The notes beneath the pieces were generated by a model, which saw nothing but the letters and a program-made list of their open reading frames with translations, was not told the DNA's origin and did not search any database. 5,680 nucleotides of DNA from Flavipsychrobacter sp. (GTDB taxonomy: Bacteria > Bacteroidota > Bacteroidia > Chitinophagales > Chitinophagaceae): contig JAJNBR010000202.1 in assembly GCA_021156265.1 (NCBI GenBank), positions 1-5,680 on the forward strand, written 5' to 3'. Shown piece by piece: positions 1 to 5,248 of this stretch. The position numbers and the translations under genes are program-made. The stretch's first letter is position 1; each line of letters starts with the position of its first letter.

Positions 1-273
1 GCTACTGATGATTAGTGGGCTTTTGCCGTTATTGGTGAACTCAAATTCGTAGGTAGATGATTCTCCCTCGCGCATAGTACCAAAATTATGTACGGTGTCT
101 TTAAAGTCCATCGTCGGCAGCGCATTGAAAGCTACGGTATCGATGCCTTCTGCCGAACGCGGGTTGGTTACCAGGTCGGTAGTCAGCAGGTCCTTATTGT
201 CTTCTTTCGAAGTATCTTCTTTACAACCTATCAAAGCCGTAAGTGCTATTGCGATAACAAGTCTTCCTTTCAT
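1..273 (-). CDS. DUF1573 domain lipoprotein, N-terminal part (runs off the window)
   Basis: This is the first 91 codons of a gene that continues beyond base 1. Seen: a short basic start (MKGR), a hydrophobic stretch (residues 5-15) and a lipobox ALIGC with the acceptor Cys at residue 17, so it should be exported and lipidated. An acidic, low-complexity linker follows (about 18-45). From about residue 58 comes the opening of a DUF1573 domain: the HNFGTMREGE motif (62-71), then the EFTNNGKSPLIIS strand (78-90). Known of the family: DUF1573 is a small Ig-like beta-sandwich domain common in Bacteroidota envelope proteins; its molecular role is not established. It starts 20 bases after the nusB stop on the same strand, so it is probably co-transcribed with nusB. 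The ATG at 273 is chosen because the signal peptide begins directly there. No Shine-Dalgarno sequence is visible. The C-terminus cannot be judged. Confidence 0.88.
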   Translation of the reverse strand, partial: MKGRLVIAIALTALIGCKEDTSKEDNKDLLTTDLVTNPRSAEGIDTVAFNALPTMDFKDTVHNFGTMREGESSTYEFEFTNNGKSPLIISS

Positions 274-293
274 AACAGATTCGGATGGCAAAT

Positions 294-1232
294 TTACGAT
301 TTACGTGTACGTTCCTGTTTATTGATAAGATTTTCTTTTTCCAGGTCTTTCAGAATGTTATCCAGTACGCCGTTTACAAACTGACCGCTCTGCGGTGTGC
401 TGTACAATTTGGCGATCTCAATAAATTCATTGATAGTCACTTTAGTAGGGATAGTCGGAAAATAGAGCATTTCGCAAACACCCATGCGCAGCAATATCAG
501 GTCTATCAGTGCCACTCGCTCAGCATCCCAGTTCACCAGCTTAGGTTTGATAAGCTCCATGCAATAGTCCGTCTTATCTATTACGGTACGCAACAGATTG
601 TGCGCATATTCTCTTTTTTCCGCTGATATCAGGTTCAGGAAATTGATTTTCTGGCTGCTTTTGAAGAAGTTCTCCATCAACATCTCCGTCATATCCTTAT
701 CGTCCTCCCAATGTGGCAGTTCTTCAGCAAAGTTTTCCTGGACAGCCTCATTTTCCAGCATCTGCTTTTGCCAGATGAACTGGATCATTGCTTTCTCCTT
801 TTTAGGATCTCGGCTTTGCTCAGCTATGTATTCTTTATACTCGGGAGTTTTTGCCAGTTGCTGGTACAACTTCTTCACCCATTCCTCGTCTATAGCATGA
901 GCGATCTTGACTTCTTTTATCTTTTCAGTAAAGGTCTGATTCGACAGTATCTGCCACAAAAATTCGTTACCGGCAATTTTGGTGTTTACATTCAGATCTT
1001 CCTGCGAAGGGAGGTATTTAGAAGAACGTTGCCTTGCGTCGATTTCAGCATATTGAGCAACGCGGGTAATGTACAGTATGGATATTGTAAAGAGGTCGAG
1101 CGAGTGATTTAGCTTCTCATCAAGCAATTTAGAACCTGTCTTCTTGTTCAATTCCTGGTCATTGGGCTCGGTACTGGCCACGGTATACAGCGTTTGCATC
1201 ACCTTCACCCGAATGTTCCTGCGACTTATCAT
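294..1232 (-). CDS. nusB: Transcription antitermination factor NusB (long Bacteroidota form)
   Basis: NusB binds boxA RNA together with NusE (ribosomal protein S10) and helps RNA polymerase read through rRNA operons. Seen in the 312 residues: the N-terminal helix signature RRNIRVKVMQTLY (4-16), and at the C-terminus the family core, NWDAERVALIDLILLRMG (234-251) followed by PTKVTINEFIEIAKLYSTP (262-280) and FVNGVLDNI (285-293). Between the two halves lies a charged, mostly helical insertion of roughly 150 residues (about 25-185), so the protein is about twice the length of E. coli NusB (about 140). This enlarged form is usual in Bacteroidota and is not a fusion artefact. The start at 1232 puts the RRN helix at the very N-terminus, as in the family. 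A TATCTTTG promoter-like box lies 25 bases upstream. The DUF1573 gene follows 20 bases downstream. The last residues (NKQERTRKS) are basic and probably disordered. Confidence 0.95.
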   Translation of the reverse strand: MISRRNIRVKVMQTLYTVASTEPNDQELNKKTGSKLLDEKLNHSLDLFTISILYITRVAQYAEIDARQRSSKYLPSQEDLNVNTKIAGNEFLWQILSNQTFTEKIKEVKIAHAIDEEWVKKLYQQLAKTPEYKEYIAEQSRDPKKEKAMIQFIWQKQMLENEAVQENFAEELPHWEDDKDMTEMLMENFFKSSQKINFLNLISAEKREYAHNLLRTVIDKTDYCMELIKPKLVNWDAERVALIDLILLRMGVCEMLYFPTIPTKVTINEFIEIAKLYSTPQSGQFVNGVLDNILKDLEKENLINKQERTRKS

Positions 1233-1381
1233 ATAATAAAGAACCTGTTTAGCCGCGCAAAGATAGGATTTTTGGGAATTCCGGCCTTAAAAACCCCAAA
1301 AGTCATGCCGGTGCTGCGATGCAGACCCTTACGGTTGATCCAAGCCGGGTTCAAAATGTAGTTCAAAACGGGAGATTTCAT
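1229..1381 (-). CDS. Possible small ORF, 50 residues, between recG and nusB
   Basis: This is an unrecognised reading frame, offered as a candidate only. It begins with ATG one base after the recG stop codon. Its TGA overlaps the nusB ATG in an ATGA arrangement, which is typical of translationally coupled genes. The peptide starts MKSPVLNYILNPAWINRKG and ends NPIFARLNRFFII. It is basic, has an aromatic and hydrophobic C-terminus, no cysteine and no clear signal peptide. Against it: a promoter-like TATCTTTG box for nusB lies inside the frame (1258-1265), I recognise no family, and an open frame of 50 codons in a 150-base gap can occur by chance. It may equally be plain intergenic leader DNA. 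Apart from this ORF, that box and a short direct repeat, I see nothing in 1233-1382. Confidence 0.2.
   Translation of the reverse strand: MKSPVLNYILNPAWINRKGLHRSTGMTFGVFKAGIPKNPIFARLNRFFII
1258..1265 (-). promoter_or_regulatory. Putative -7 promoter element for nusB (TATCTTTG)
   Basis: The minus strand reads TATCTTTG, an exact match to the Bacteroidota -7 consensus TAnnTTTG, 25 bases before the nusB ATG. I do not see a convincing -33 TTG at the usual distance of about 19 bases. It would give nusB and the DUF1573 gene a transcript independent of recG. Confidence 0.5.
1349..1368. repeat. Short tandem-like direct repeat GTTCAAAA x2
   Basis: GTTCAAAA occurs at 1349-1356 and again at 1361-1368, with start points 12 bases apart, just downstream of recG. 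It could be a protein-binding site, but two 8-base copies in AT-rich spacer DNA may be chance. Confidence 0.2.
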
Positions 1382-1382
1382 A

Positions 1383-3413
1383 TCAGCTTATTTTGCTCCA
1401 GTGCGATTGTTGTGCTTGTTTGAGCAGGATATTTCTTATGGCAGCATATTTGGGTGAGGTGAGGGTAGGGTCCTCTGAAACGACGAATTGCGCCGCCTGC
1501 CGGGTTTGTTCCAGTATAGCAGAATCCTGTACTATGTCCGCCAGCTTGAATTTCAATGTTCCGCTTTGGCGGGTACCATATAAATCGCCCGGACCACGCA
1601 TAGCAAGGTCCTCTTCGGCAATAATGAAACCATTGCTGGTTGTGGTCATGATCTTCATGCGTTGGGCGCTTTCGTTGGAGACCTTAGTGCCCGTGAGTAG
1701 TATGCAGTAGGATTGCTCGCCACCACGGCCCACGCGTCCGCGTAGCTGGTGTAATTGTGAAAGACCAAATCGCTCAGCACTTTCTATCAGCATTACGGTT
1801 GCATTGGGTACATTGACACCTACTTCTATCACGGTTGTAGCCACTAATATCTGAGCATCACCGCTAACAAACCGCTGCATGTTCCGTTGGCGAAGAGTAG
1901 TTTCCTGTTTGCCATGTACCATGGCAATACGATACTTGTTCTCAGGGAAAAACACTTTTACTTGTTCGTATCCCGCCAGCAGGCTCTCATAATCCACCTT
2001 TTCCGATTCCTCGATAAGAGGGTAAACGATATAAGCCTGCCTGCCTTTGTCTATTTCACTCCGTATGAAATCCATTACAAACGCACGCCGCATCTCGTTC
2101 CGGTGTACGGTTTTTATTTCCTGTCTGCCCGGTGGCAGCTCATCTATGACAGATACATCCAGGTCGCCATATAAGGTCATAGCCAGTGTGCGCGGAATAG
2201 GCGTAGCCGTCATGACCAATACATGTGGAGCCCGCTCATTTTTTTTCCAGAGCCGGGCGCGCTGTCCCACACCAAAACGGTGTTGTTCATCGATCACTGC
2301 TAGTCCCAGGTTGGCAAACTGCACGCTTTCTTCTATCAGGGCGTGCGTCCCTATTGCAATAGGGATCGAACCATCAGCCAGCCCTTTCAGGATTTCCTTG
2401 CGCTCTTTCCCTTTAATGCTTCCCGTTAAAAGGGCAACCGGCACGCCCATATTTTCCAACAAACCTTTCACTCCCTGGTAGTGCTGCTGGGCCAATATCT
2501 CGGTAGGTGCCATCAGGCATGCCTGGAAACCGTTGTCAATGGCCAGCAACATGGACATAACGGCGACTATCGTCTTACCGCTCCCCACATCACCTTGTAC
2601 CAGGCGGTTCATCTGTTTGCCGGTAGCGGTATCGTGCCTTATTTCCTTAAGCACACGTTTCTGCGCTCCCGTTAATTGGAATGGCAGGTGTTTTTCATAG
2701 AAGCCGTTGAAGTGCTCACCTACTTTTTCAAACTTATATCCCGGCTGTATAGTGTGCTGCAGGCGCAGTTGGGCGATCTGTAGTTGGGAAGCAAATAATT
2801 CTTCCCACTTCAGCCGGTATCGAGCCGCCTGCATATGCTCTTCGCTATCCGGAAAATGTATCCATTTGATCGCCTGGTAGCGGTTGCACAGGCGGTACTG
2901 ACTCAGAATGTCAGATGGCAGTATTTCGGGTATATCGCCGGGACGTACTTTTTCAAACAGGCTTTGGGTGATCTTGGCAAACGAGCGGTTGCTGACGCCT
3001 TTGGCCTTTAACTTCTCCGTGGTGGGATATACCGGCTGCATATTGGCCACAGCGGTTTCAGCGTTCAGTAATTCGATCTCAGGATGAGCGATATTGGCGA
3101 CACCGTTGAAAAACGAAACTTTCCCGAACACTATATACCGTTCGTGGTCGCGTAGCGATTTTTTCATCCATTGTGCACCCTGGAACCAGATCAATTCTAT
3201 CTTCCCCGAATCATCGTATAACGTAGCAGTAAGCCTGTGCTTACGGCCAACGCCTTCTTCATAGATATTAATAAGCGTACCAACCAGCTGCACATATTCT
3301 GTGTTTTGGTTGATAGACGCAACTTTATCCAGCTTACTCCGGTCAAAATAACGGTAAGGATAGTGATACAGCAGGTCCTCGAAAGTGGCTATCTCGAGCT
3401 CTTTCCTGAGCAT
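1383..3413 (-). CDS. recG: ATP-dependent DNA helicase RecG (start codon uncertain; N-terminus extends upstream)
   Basis: RecG is a monomeric superfamily 2 helicase that reverses stalled replication forks and processes Holliday junctions and R-loops. Residue numbers are from the ATG at 3413 (676 residues). Seen: the N-terminal wedge/OB-fold region (about 1-220); LTGAQKRVLKEI (247-258); Walker A GDVGSGKT (274-281); APTEILAQQ (302-310); DEQH box (375-378) within DEQHRFGVGQRAR; MTATPIPRTLAMT (401-413); VHGKQ (499-503); ATTVIEVGVNVPNA (525-538); QLRGRVGRG (556-564); and the RecG-specific segment around EDLAMRGPGDLYGTRQSG (601-618). All key helicase residues look intact. The ATG at 3413 is the first standard start codon in the frame, but it lies inside the conserved wedge domain. 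Homologous coding continues upstream to about 3467-3488, giving roughly 694-701 residues, the normal family length. See the separate extension entry. The helicase identity is certain; the start is not. Confidence 0.97.
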   Translation of the reverse strand: MLRKELEIATFEDLLYHYPYRYFDRSKLDKVASINQNTEYVQLVGTLINIYEEGVGRKHRLTATLYDDSGKIELIWFQGAQWMKKSLRDHERYIVFGKVSFFNGVANIAHPEIELLNAETAVANMQPVYPTTEKLKAKGVSNRSFAKITQSLFEKVRPGDIPEILPSDILSQYRLCNRYQAIKWIHFPDSEEHMQAARYRLKWEELFASQLQIAQLRLQHTIQPGYKFEKVGEHFNGFYEKHLPFQLTGAQKRVLKEIRHDTATGKQMNRLVQGDVGSGKTIVAVMSMLLAIDNGFQACLMAPTEILAQQHYQGVKGLLENMGVPVALLTGSIKGKERKEILKGLADGSIPIAIGTHALIEESVQFANLGLAVIDEQHRFGVGQRARLWKKNERAPHVLVMTATPIPRTLAMTLYGDLDVSVIDELPPGRQEIKTVHRNEMRRAFVMDFIRSEIDKGRQAYIVYPLIEESEKVDYESLLAGYEQVKVFFPENKYRIAMVHGKQETTLRQRNMQRFVSGDAQILVATTVIEVGVNVPNATVMLIESAERFGLSQLHQLRGRVGRGGEQSYCILLTGTKVSNESAQRMKIMTTTSNGFIIAEEDLAMRGPGDLYGTRQSGTLKFKLADIVQDSAILEQTRQAAQFVVSEDPTLTSPKYAAIRNILLKQAQQSHWSKIS

Positions 3414-3488
3414 TTCACCTTTTTGAGGGCCAACACCTTTCAGGTATTCAACAGGAGAGGTTAATATGGAGGAGAGGTTGCTGATCGT
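3414..3488 (-). other. recG: Uncalled N-terminal coding extension of recG, no ATG/GTG/TTG start
   Basis: The recG frame stays open upstream of 3413 as far as the exbD stop codon (3524-3522). It encodes ILTSPVEYLKGVGPQKGE immediately before the first Met. This matches the usual RecG N-terminus (a leucine-rich lead, a proline, then L-x-GVGP), so it is very probably translated. Between the exbD stop and 3413 the frame contains no ATG, GTG or TTG. Candidate non-standard starts are ACG at 3488, ATC at 3485 and ATA at 3467. A single C-to-T change in the ACG would restore a normal ATG followed by ISNLSSILTSP. So the true cause is either rare initiation, a point mutation or a base-call error. That the segment codes is well supported; which codon starts it is not. 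Confidence 0.75.
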
Positions 3489-3502
3489 TGTGTGCTTTGC
3501 AA

Positions 3503-3510
3503 CAAAAATA
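3503..3510 (-). promoter_or_regulatory. Putative -7 promoter element for recG (TATTTTTG)
   Basis: The minus strand reads TATTTTTG, an exact TAnnTTTG match, 11 bases after the exbD stop codon. It is 14 bases before the candidate ACG start of recG, 35 before the candidate ATA and 89 before the first ATG. The spacing also suggests that translation begins well upstream of 3413. No clear -33 element is seen. Confidence 0.4.
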
Positions 3511-3521
3511 AGCGTTGCAGT

Positions 3522-3920
3522 CTATTCTTTATCTACCGCCAGCACAGTCTTTAAATTAAGTGCCTTTGCGGCCTTCATTACAGCGACTATGCTTTCAGCG
3601 CTGGCCTGTTTATCGGCATTGATGACCACTGTGGGGTCTGCATCTTGCGAACGGGCTACGACCGCATTGATCCCGCTTTGCAAAGAGTCCTGCGAGGTAG
3701 AACGTGTACCTACGAAGAACCTTTGCTGGGGATCGATGGATACTACGACAGTTTGCTTGGCTTTGGTATCGCTTTCTGCCTTAGGGATAGACAACTTGAT
3801 CACATTGGGATTGGCCAGGGTGGAAATAATGAGAAAGAACAGCAGCAGTATGAACAGGATGTCGTTCAAGGCTGATGTGTGCGTTTCCGGCTTTTCACGC
3901 AAGTGTTTTCTTAAGTTCAT
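3522..3920 (-). CDS. exbD: ExbD/TolR-family biopolymer transport protein
   Basis: This is the stator partner of ExbB in the inner-membrane motor that uses the proton gradient to drive TonB (TonB-dependent uptake) or a Tol-like system. It has 132 residues, normal for the family. Seen: a short charged cytoplasmic N-terminus (1-16), then one membrane helix, SALNDILFILLLFFLIIS (16-33). That helix carries the essential aspartate at residue 20, equivalent by position to the proton-carrying Asp of E. coli ExbD. A periplasmic domain follows (about 40-130), with the typical VVVSIDPQQRFFV strand and a late TVVINADKQASAESIVAVMKA stretch split by the family's conserved VxINAD-like motif. It starts 6 bases after the exbB stop, so the two genes are surely one unit. 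No tonB and no second exbD copy is visible nearby. TolR is the main alternative; sequence alone does not separate the two. Confidence 0.93.
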   Translation of the reverse strand: MNLRKHLREKPETHTSALNDILFILLLFFLIISTLANPNVIKLSIPKAESDTKAKQTVVVSIDPQQRFFVGTRSTSQDSLQSGINAVVARSQDADPTVVINADKQASAESIVAVMKAAKALNLKTVLAVDKE

Positions 3921-3926
3921 GTAGGC

Positions 3927-4616
3927 CTAGTGCGCTGGTTCTTGTAAAATGTCCAAAAATTCAACCGAAGCAGTTTCCATCTTATTTACATTCTTATTGA
4001 TCTGGGCGTTCAGGTAGTTATACGCTACATAGGCCAGCAGCCCGATGATCAGTCCGACGGCCGAAGTCACCATCTTGGTATAGATACCACCGGCAATATT
4101 CTCCAGTGAAAAGCCCTTATGTTGTATATCGAAGAACAGGATGATCATACCTGCGATGGTGCCAAGGAAGCCGAACATAGGCGCTATACCTGCTATGGTA
4201 GAGAGTACTGACAGGTTCTTCTCCATATGGTACACTTCCAGTTTGCCGGTATTTTCCATCGACTTTTCGATATGATCGATAGGCTTACCCACACGGCTGA
4301 TGCCTTTGTCTATCATGCGGGCTACGGGGCCGTGGGTAGTCCTCGCAAGAGATCGTGCTCCCTGGATGTTGCCGGTTGTCATTTGCTCTCTAACGCGTGG
4401 CATAAACGAAGGGTCAACTTCGCCGGCTTTCCTGATAACAGACAGCCGCTCTACGAATACATAAACAAGAGCAACTGAGCAGAGCAGCAGAGGTATCATC
4501 ATAACCCCGCCTTCCTTTAGCAGGTACAAAAGCGATATTTCTTCTTGCCCCGCCGTGGCGGCGCCTGCGGTATTTGCCGCGGTATCTATCTGTAACAGTA
4601 TTGACTGTAGCAACAT
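3927..4616 (-). CDS. exbB: ExbB/TolQ/MotA-family proton channel protein
   Basis: This is the pentamer-forming subunit of the ExbB-ExbD motor; it forms the channel around the ExbD helices. It has 229 residues. Seen: a short N-terminal extension (1-30, rich in Ala and Thr); a first membrane helix (about 37-57, GVMMIPLLLCSVALVYVFVE); a long cytoplasmic region (58-130) with GNIQGARSLARTTHGPVARM (82-101); a second helix (about 136-162) containing the signature APMFGFLGTIAGMI (145-158); and a third (about 180-202) containing YTKMVTSAVGLIIGLLAYV. Thr153 and Thr184 occupy the places of the conserved channel threonines of ExbB. A TATATTTG promoter-like box lies 21 bases before the start, and the terminator of the upstream FKBP gene precedes that, so exbB heads its own operon with exbD. 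The start at 4616 is the first ATG after this promoter; no Shine-Dalgarno sequence is present. TolQ is the alternative name. Confidence 0.93.
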   Translation of the reverse strand: MLLQSILLQIDTAANTAGAATAGQEEISLLYLLKEGGVMMIPLLLCSVALVYVFVERLSVIRKAGEVDPSFMPRVREQMTTGNIQGARSLARTTHGPVARMIDKGISRVGKPIDHIEKSMENTGKLEVYHMEKNLSVLSTIAGIAPMFGFLGTIAGMIILFFDIQHKGFSLENIAGGIYTKMVTSAVGLIIGLLAYVAYNYLNAQINKNVNKMETASVEFLDILQEPAH

Positions 4617-4637
4617 TGACTAGTAGATGGTATCGGA

Positions 4638-4645
4638 CAAATATA
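4638..4645 (-). promoter_or_regulatory. Putative -7 promoter element for exbB-exbD (TATATTTG)
   Basis: The minus strand reads TATATTTG, an exact TAnnTTTG match within an AT-rich spacer, 21 bases before the exbB ATG and downstream of the FKBP terminator. A TTG at -33 is not evident. The location between a terminator and the first gene of an operon makes it credible. Confidence 0.5.
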
Positions 4646-4679
4646 ATAATTCGGGTTATCGGTGTTTGTTAAATAAAAG

Positions 4680-4704
4680 AGCCGGAGTTTTAACAACTCC
4701 GGCT
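4680..4704 (-). terminator. Rho-independent terminator of the FKBP gene
   Basis: A perfect 10-base inverted repeat, AGCCGGAGTT / AACTCCGGCT, encloses a 5-base loop. It is followed on the minus strand by the T-rich run TCTTTTATTT. It lies 21 bases after the FKBP stop codon and before the exbB promoter, so it separates the two transcription units. On the plus strand no T-run follows, so it works in one direction. Confidence 0.85.
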
Positions 4705-4725
4705 GTAAATATGTTGAGATAACAA

Positions 4726-5154
4726 TTATCCTATTGATACCAGTTCAATGTCGAAAACGAGATCCTGGCCCGCAAGCGGGTGGTTAGCATCCAGTACTAC
4801 AACATCGTCTTTTACTTCAGTGATCACAACCGGGAAGATATGACCCTGGTTGTCGCTCATCTGCAGTTCCATACCGGCTTCCGGTGACATGTCTTCAGGG
4901 AATTCACTTTTTGGATATTCCATCATCATATCGTCATTACGCTGACCGTAAGCCTCGTCTACAGGTATGTTAACGGTTTTCTTTTCACCGATCTGCATAT
5001 TCACCAGTGCATCGTCAAAACCCTTGATAACCTGGCCACTTCCAACTTTGAATTCCAGCGGCTCACGGCCTTCTGAGCTGTCAAACGTTGAACCGTCAGT
5101 TAATTTTCCATGATAATGAACACGAACAGTATCGCCGCTTTTTACTTGTTGCAT
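4726..5154 (-). CDS. FKBP-type peptidyl-prolyl cis-trans isomerase, SlyD-like
   Basis: The enzyme speeds cis-trans isomerisation of X-Pro bonds and assists folding. It has 142 residues. Seen: the first FKBP half, VKSGDTVRVHYHGKLTDGS (4-22) with FDSSEGREPLEFKVGSGQVIKGFDDAL (24-50), containing the GxGQVIKGFDDAL signature. An insert-in-flap chaperone domain follows (about 70-120), starting at DEAYGQRNDD and rich in Met and acidic residues. The last FKBP strand is LDANHPLAGQDLVFDIELV (121-139). The NHPLAGxxLxF motif is characteristic of the SlyD/FkpB class. The His/Cys-rich metal-binding tail of E. coli SlyD is absent, as in many relatives. There is no signal peptide, so it should be cytoplasmic. 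It is a single-gene unit: a TACCTTTG promoter-like box upstream and a strong hairpin terminator downstream. The start ATG follows an A-rich leader (AATAATAAATG) rather than a Shine-Dalgarno sequence. Confidence 0.94.
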   Translation of the reverse strand: MQQVKSGDTVRVHYHGKLTDGSTFDSSEGREPLEFKVGSGQVIKGFDDALVNMQIGEKKTVNIPVDEAYGQRNDDMMMEYPKSEFPEDMSPEAGMELQMSDNQGHIFPVVITEVKDDVVVLDANHPLAGQDLVFDIELVSIG

Positions 5155-5187
5155 TTATTATTGTTTTAATAAGATGTTATAATCGGC

Positions 5188-5195
5188 CAAAGGTA
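5188..5195 (-). promoter_or_regulatory. Putative -7 promoter element for the FKBP gene (TACCTTTG)
   Basis: The minus strand reads TACCTTTG, an exact TAnnTTTG match, 33 bases before the FKBP start codon, inside the 94-base divergent spacer (5155-5248). The -33 region shows no clear TTG at standard spacing. Confidence 0.5.
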
Positions 5196-5220
5196 GCCCA
5201 AAATAATGGAAACACGGCTT

Positions 5221-5228
5221 TATCTTTA
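5221..5228 (+). promoter_or_regulatory. Near-consensus -7 element for the DUF1343 gene (TATCTTTA)
   Basis: TATCTTTA differs from TAnnTTTG only at the last base and lies 20 bases before the ATG at 5249, a distance similar to those of the other putative promoters here. It would make 5155-5248 a divergent promoter region. Confidence 0.3.
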
Positions 5229-5248
5229 CTGGAAAATTAACCCCGCTC

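Noticed and set aside
711..1112. Plus-strand open frame of 133 codons inside nusB
   Set aside because: It lies wholly within the confidently identified nusB gene, and its translation is a low-information hydrophobic and aromatic mix without motifs.
1266..1296. Possible recG terminator hairpin (GGGTTTTT ... AAAAATCC on the minus strand)
   Set aside because: The stem is short and AT-rich with a G-U pair and a 15-base loop, and no T-run follows; it overlaps the nusB promoter-like box. Too weak to call.
2047..2481. Plus-strand open frame of 144 codons opposite the recG helicase core
   Set aside because: It is antisense to the conserved helicase motifs of recG and shows no family resemblance; open frames opposite such genes are common.
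3413..3522. Idea of an ExbD-RecG fusion by readthrough, since exbD and recG share a frame across the exbD stop
   Set aside because: The TAG stop is a normal end for ExbD at family length, and joining a periplasmic domain to a DNA helicase makes no topological sense.
3466..3924. Long plus-strand open frame (152 codons) covering exbD in antisense
   Set aside because: It mirrors the minus-strand exbD reading frame, encodes no recognisable domain and has no promoter or ribosome signal of its own. ExbD identity on the other strand is clear.
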